Positions 60,669-64,000 of a DNA stretch of 64,000 nucleotides are shown one piece after another. The notes under the pieces are model-generated. The model saw only the letters and a list, made by a program, of their open reading frames with translations. It ran no database searches and was not told the origin of the DNA. Location of the stretch: assembly GCF_018918075.1 (NCBI RefSeq), contig NZ_JAHLPW010000001.1, positions 86,881 through 150,880 of the forward strand. Reading direction: 5' to 3'. The position numbers and the translations under genes are program-made. Each line of letters begins with the position of its first letter. The first letter of the stretch is position 1. This DNA comes from Virgibacillus sp. MSJ-26. Its GTDB lineage: Bacteria > Bacillota > Bacilli > Bacillales > Amphibacillaceae.

Positions 60669-61838
60669 TTATTCTGAAACTCCAGTTGCCCGTTCATAAA
60701 CCGCCTCAATCAAACATTTGCTTGACGTCCCGTCCGAGTACTCATTCCACTCCTCGGCAAAGGTCAGAATCCGTTCATAATCAAATTGTCCTTCCTTCAT
60801 CACATCAATCAATGCTTCCGTATCTCTCACTACTGGACCAGGTATAAGCATCTTATAATCCTCCCTAAACCCTCTTGCTTCCTCATATACCTCAAGGTCA
60901 TAAGCAAAGAAAATCATCGGCCTACCTAGCAATGAAAATTCAAATGGAATTGATGAATAATCCGTTACCAATACATCTGTTACAACAAGCAATCGATGAA
61001 TATCAGGATACCCCGACACATCAATCACAAATCCAGGATACTGATTCAAAAATTTACCCTGAATGGCGGGATGGAGCCGTAACAACAAAACATACTCGCT
61101 CGCAAACTCCTCATACAACCGGTCAACATCTAGCATAATCTCAGCAGAATCCAAAGCTTCATCACGAAAAGTCGGAGCATACAGAATAACCTTTTTCTCA
61201 CCTATTAAAGGCAACGTCTGCTTCAACTCCTGACTTGCGACGGCTTCACTCGCTTTCTCAAAATAGAAATCTGTCCGCGGTATGCCTGTCCGCAACATAC
61301 GGTCGTCGCCAAGCCCAAAACTCTCCCGAAAGATAGCCGCCATTTTTTCTGAACCCACAACAACATGATCAAACCGATCATATACTTGTTGGAACCTTTG
61401 AATAGCGCGAGGGGAACGCCTATCATTCGACGGATCTTTCAAACCAAATTGTTTAATCGCTCCAGCAGCATGCCATAATTGAATACACTTCACATCCGAT
61501 TTAAAATCTGCCACAGCTAAAAAACCAAAGTAATTATCAACGAAAATCATTCGGCTAGTCGCAAGGTGATAAATGGAATGAACCCATTCAAAGAGATGCT
61601 TAGGTTCAAATAATAACACCATTCGCTCACCTTTATTAAAATCGATCCGACATTGTGATGTTTTAAGGATGACCACGCGATCATCTGTCTGCTTTTCAAG
61701 CTCATTAACAGTATATAAAACATTATCCCCAAACGAAGAGATAAAGGTCGTTTTCTTCTTTTGGGGAAATAGTTTGCATATATTAAAGATGATCCGAAAT
61801 ACTAGCAAGTATAAACTGATCGCTAGCTCTCTAGCCAT
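60669..61838 (-). CDS. tagB: TagB-like CDP-glycerol:glycerophosphate transferase
   Basis: The 389-residue protein matches the size of TagB, the primase that adds the first glycerol phosphate to the lipid-linked disaccharide. A membrane-associating N-terminal helix comes first, then QLWHAAGAIKQFGLKD with the active-site His, FDHVVVGSEKMAAIFRESFG, VILYAPTFRDEALDSAE and DVLVTDYSSIPFEFSLLG. It overlaps tagD copy 2 by eight bases, so the two are co-transcribed. TarF-type function is an alternative. Confidence 0.87.
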   Translation of the reverse strand: MARELAISLYLLVFRIIFNICKLFPQKKKTTFISSFGDNVLYTVNELEKQTDDRVVILKTSQCRIDFNKGERMVLLFEPKHLFEWVHSIYHLATSRMIFVDNYFGFLAVADFKSDVKCIQLWHAAGAIKQFGLKDPSNDRRSPRAIQRFQQVYDRFDHVVVGSEKMAAIFRESFGLGDDRMLRTGIPRTDFYFEKASEAVASQELKQTLPLIGEKKVILYAPTFRDEALDSAEIMLDVDRLYEEFASEYVLLLRLHPAIQGKFLNQYPGFVIDVSGYPDIHRLLVVTDVLVTDYSSIPFEFSLLGRPMIFFAYDLEVYEEARGFREDYKMLIPGPVVRDTEALIDVMKEGQFDYERILTFAEEWNEYSDGTSSKCLIEAVYERATGVSE

Positions 61839-62229
61839 TTTGTGCTTTGTTTAAGTCTTTTTTAATTTTTGTTGTTGAAATACCAACGGTTCTCGGTAGA
61901 TAAACAACATTGCAATAGTCCTCAAGAAAATCAAATTTACCTTCCCAGTCGTCACCCATCACAAATACATCAACATCATGCTTCTGAACATCTTCGATCT
62001 TTTGCTCCCAAGTGTATTCAGGGATAACTTCGTCTACGTAACGAATGGCTTCAAGAATCGCTTTACGTTGTTCGAAAGTGTAATAAGCTTTTTTTCCTTT
62101 AATGGCGTTGAATTCATCAGCTGAAATGGCAACAATGAGATAATCTCCAAATTCCTTAGCACGGCGTAAAATATTAATATGACCTGTATGAAGAAGGTCA
62201 AACGTGCCGTATGTGATTACTTTCTTCAT
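61831..62229 (-). CDS. tagD: Glycerol-3-phosphate cytidylyltransferase TagD, copy 2
   Basis: The 132-residue product carries YGTFDLLHTGHINILRRAKE (HxGH), WEQKIEDVQKHDVDVFVMGD and RTVGISTTKIKKDL. CGGAGG precedes ATG 62229. It leads the tagD-tagB unit with a promoter just upstream. Two tagD genes in one teichoic acid region may serve two polymers or two growth states. Confidence 0.95.
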   Translation of the reverse strand: MKKVITYGTFDLLHTGHINILRRAKEFGDYLIVAISADEFNAIKGKKAYYTFEQRKAILEAIRYVDEVIPEYTWEQKIEDVQKHDVDVFVMGDDWEGKFDFLEDYCNVVYLPRTVGISTTKIKKDLNKAQNG

Positions 62230-62260
62230 TTCTTTATACCTCCGAAAAATTGGTTTGTTA

Positions 62261-62288
62261 TTTATACTATACTATATATTGTTTACAA
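62261..62288 (-). promoter_or_regulatory. Promoter of the tagD-tagB unit
   Basis: On the minus strand TTGTAA (62288-62283), a 16-base spacer and TATAAA (62266-62261), about 32 bases before the tagD start codon. The rest of the gap up to 62.6 kb is AT-rich without a gene. Confidence 0.5.
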
Positions 62289-62615
62289 AAGTGTTAATAT
62301 AAGTTATCAAATTTACTATTTGCTAACTCTATTATACTATGGATTTTTAAAAAATAAAGGTTATATATAATATAGTGATTTCTAGTAATGTAGATTAAGA
62401 TATTTTTGAAAAAGTTAAAAAGAAACTTTTTTCGGAAGTCTATACAAAGATAATTAAGGTGATGGTAGAAAGTGTTCAGATGTGCTATTATTCCTAATCT
62501 TTGGATGGTATTATTTCATTCGCTTCAGATTAAGTCCAAAATATGCACAAATATACTTTGATTCTTTAAAATAGTAGAACTAGCTTTTTCTATTATTCAA
62601 AGATGTGATGTTATT

Positions 62616-62652
62616 AAAAAGGATGTAAGTATTGTTTTCAATACTTACACCC
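62616..62652 (-). terminator. Terminator of the glucosaminidase gene
   Basis: On the minus strand GGGTGTAAGTATTG pairs with CAATACTTACATCC (one G-U pair) around a 4-base loop, then TTTTT. Confidence 0.88.
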
Positions 62653-62664
62653 AAGCCATAAAAA

Positions 62665-64000
62665 TTACTTTTTATAAACAGGAATATCAAGATTTAAAAT
62701 ATATGAATCGAGTTCTTGATATAAATTGTACATAGTGTTAACTTGTTTTGAAGCCCATCCAATATCAGTTGCATATTGCTTTCCATATTGACCTGTTTTT
62801 TCCATTGCCTCTGGATTCCAACGCATTTTATAAAGGGTGTTTTGTCCATTGTTGATATACGAATCAATAAACTTTGCTCCTCCGATAATAGCTTTATATG
62901 GTGTCGTCCAACCTTCTTCATATGCTTTCTTAGCACCACATTCAATAGGACAGCTATCAAAGGCATTCACACCAAACATATTGTAGACTGTTACACCTTT
63001 ATATTTTACACCATTAGCAAGCGTAGATGTACCGTTACCTGTTTCTAATAAAGCGTGCGAAATCAAGTAGACATCATTTATGCCATTCTGCACTCCTGAA
63101 TCAATAAATGCTTGTCCTTGCCCTGACAATATCCCTTTTCCTGACAGGTAGTTGTTTAGTACAGAAGCTGGCGCCCCACTAGGTTTTGATAAGTCTAGAA
63201 ACTGGAACTTCTGCTTACTATCAATGATAAAGTTATTTGGATTTAGATAGTAAAGAATGTCTTCTGGGCTTGCGTTAACCCATTGACGAGTTTTAGTATA
63301 TTCAATTTGGTACCAATTGCCTGTCTCTTTAAGAATGGTTACTTCATCGCCTTTTTTAAGTTGGCCGACAATCCAATGGTTGGTTCCTGCTCCACCTCTG
63401 ACATTTAATGTGTCAGCTGTTACTTCATTATCTTTATTAATGTAATTCTTTGAAACATAGGTATCGTAATTTTTATCTGTTTGAGGAGAAGCAGTTAGCT
63501 GAATCGCCAAAGCTTCTTCTAGGGTTAGATTATAATTTGTTTTCGAACCAACATCATCAAATGTAATATCATCTATATGAATGTAGCCCGTTTTTGGTTT
63601 TCCATTAATATAAACAGTAGCTTCAAACCAATTAGTAGAAAAGGTTTTGAATATTAATTTACTTCCTTGATGATAACTTTTTAGAACCTTGGAATCGCGA
63701 GTAGTTTTAGAATAAACCTTAGTTAAGTTTTTAGCGGCATATCCATTTAATTTCTTTTGAGAGTCATATATTTCTTCTATATCGTTAACATGTATATATC
63801 CAGTGATCCATTCACCATTATATTTGATAGTTGCCTGGACCCATTCACTTGTCAAAGTTTTATATTTTAATATAGTTCCCTTTTTGTAAGACTTAAGGAC
63901 TTTATCTTTCGTCGGGCTTTGATACACATTTGTCGGACTCTTGGCAGCTAAACCATTTTGAGTTGTTTGTTTATCAGGGAATGTCTCCACATCGTTAACA
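62665..64000 (-). CDS. Exported N-acetylglucosaminidase with SH3-type repeats, 5' end outside window
   Basis: The frame is open to the window edge (VNDVETFPDK precedes the first possible start), so the N-terminus is missing. Two cell-wall-binding SH3-like modules of about 75 residues are visible (LAAKSPTNVYQSPTKDKVLK and YAAKNLTKVYSKTTRDSKVL), then a bacterial SH3 domain (ADTLNVRGGAGTNHWIVGQL) and a glucosaminidase domain of the LytD/GH73 type: YLISHALLETGNGTSTLANG with the catalytic Glu, and VYNMFGVNAFD. It cuts the glycan strand of peptidoglycan at the surface. Confidence 0.93.
   Translation of the reverse strand, partial: VNDVETFPDKQTTQNGLAAKSPTNVYQSPTKDKVLKSYKKGTILKYKTLTSEWVQATIKYNGEWITGYIHVNDIEEIYDSQKKLNGYAAKNLTKVYSKTTRDSKVLKSYHQGSKLIFKTFSTNWFEATVYINGKPKTGYIHIDDITFDDVGSKTNYNLTLEEALAIQLTASPQTDKNYDTYVSKNYINKDNEVTADTLNVRGGAGTNHWIVGQLKKGDEVTILKETGNWYQIEYTKTRQWVNASPEDILYYLNPNNFIIDSKQKFQFLDLSKPSGAPASVLNNYLSGKGILSGQGQAFIDSGVQNGINDVYLISHALLETGNGTSTLANGVKYKGVTVYNMFGVNAFDSCPIECGAKKAYEEGWTTPYKAIIGGAKFIDSYINNGQNTLYKMRWNPEAMEKTGQYGKQYATDIGWASKQVNTMYNLYQELDSYILNLDIPVYKK

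Overview
The window is a low-GC Gram-positive chromosome segment from an endospore-forming, flagellated member of the Bacillaceae. The sporulation genes spoIID, spoIIQ and spoIIID, the block mbl-flhO-flhP-fabZ, a ComK homologue, wall teichoic acid genes and a SlaP-type S-layer assembly protein support this. Many exported proteins are strikingly acidic (SpoIIQ tail, Asp/Asn-rich lipoprotein, RND adaptor, sulfotransferase), which suggests a halophile; the species cannot be named from the sequence. No rRNA, tRNA, transposase or CRISPR array was recognised.

Layout. 0-12.2 kb: end of an oligopeptide ABC ATPase, spoIID, spoIIQ, an AimR-like (RRNPP) receptor followed by a tiny secreted-peptide gene, spoIIID, mbl, flhO, flhP, an EpuA-family gene, fabZ, an oxalate decarboxylase remnant, a small lipoprotein, yjfB and comK. 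12.4-17.3 kb: TetR regulator, RND adaptor and RND pump (YerO/SwrC-like). 17.7-21 kb: convergent gnd and zwf of the oxidative pentose phosphate pathway. 21.3-22.9 kb: a small membrane protein and tagO. 23.4-30.8 kb: a clade II nitrous oxide reductase cluster (cytochrome c, nosZ, nosB, nosD, nosY, nosF, two lipoproteins) behind a likely FNR box. 31-36.2 kb: slaP, an APC permease and an arylsulfotransferase-like lipoprotein. 36.7-42.2 kb: a possible small RNA or leader, a TAXI-TRAP transporter with DUF1850, and an SLC13-type symporter. 42.2-42.9 kb: mgtC behind a candidate attenuated leader. 43.3-49.5 kb: a CcpA-linked glycerol phosphodiester uptake operon and two GDPD genes, one of which has a truncated tandem copy. 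49.5-54.7 kb: a flavin monooxygenase, then a type VII secretion (LXG) toxin locus with four tandem lipoprotein paralogues. 55-64 kb: teichoic acid genes (two tagD, a TagF-glycosyltransferase fusion, tagB), an OatA-like acyltransferase and a glucosaminidase that runs off the window.

Four things stand out. (1) An HTH-less AimR-like receptor has an adjacent exported peptide gene enclosed by a 12-bp inverted repeat. (2) The LXG toxin operon ends in four diverged lipoprotein copies, which look like surface-anchored immunity proteins. (3) Intergenic arrays of a CTCGCGCG/GGTCGAGCGG-type motif recur at 23.0, 25.9, 47.6, 48.3 and 55.6 kb with an almost invariant 21-bp period, about two turns of the DNA helix. 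(4) One of these arrays took part in a recent 419-bp tandem duplication that fused the 5' end of a lipoprotein GDPD gene to the array.

Functionally, the window joins envelope building (teichoic acid, S-layer, O-acetylation, autolysin), recovery of glycerol phosphodiesters from polymers of the same type, anaerobic respiration of N2O, and cell-cell interaction (peptide signalling, competence, contact toxin).
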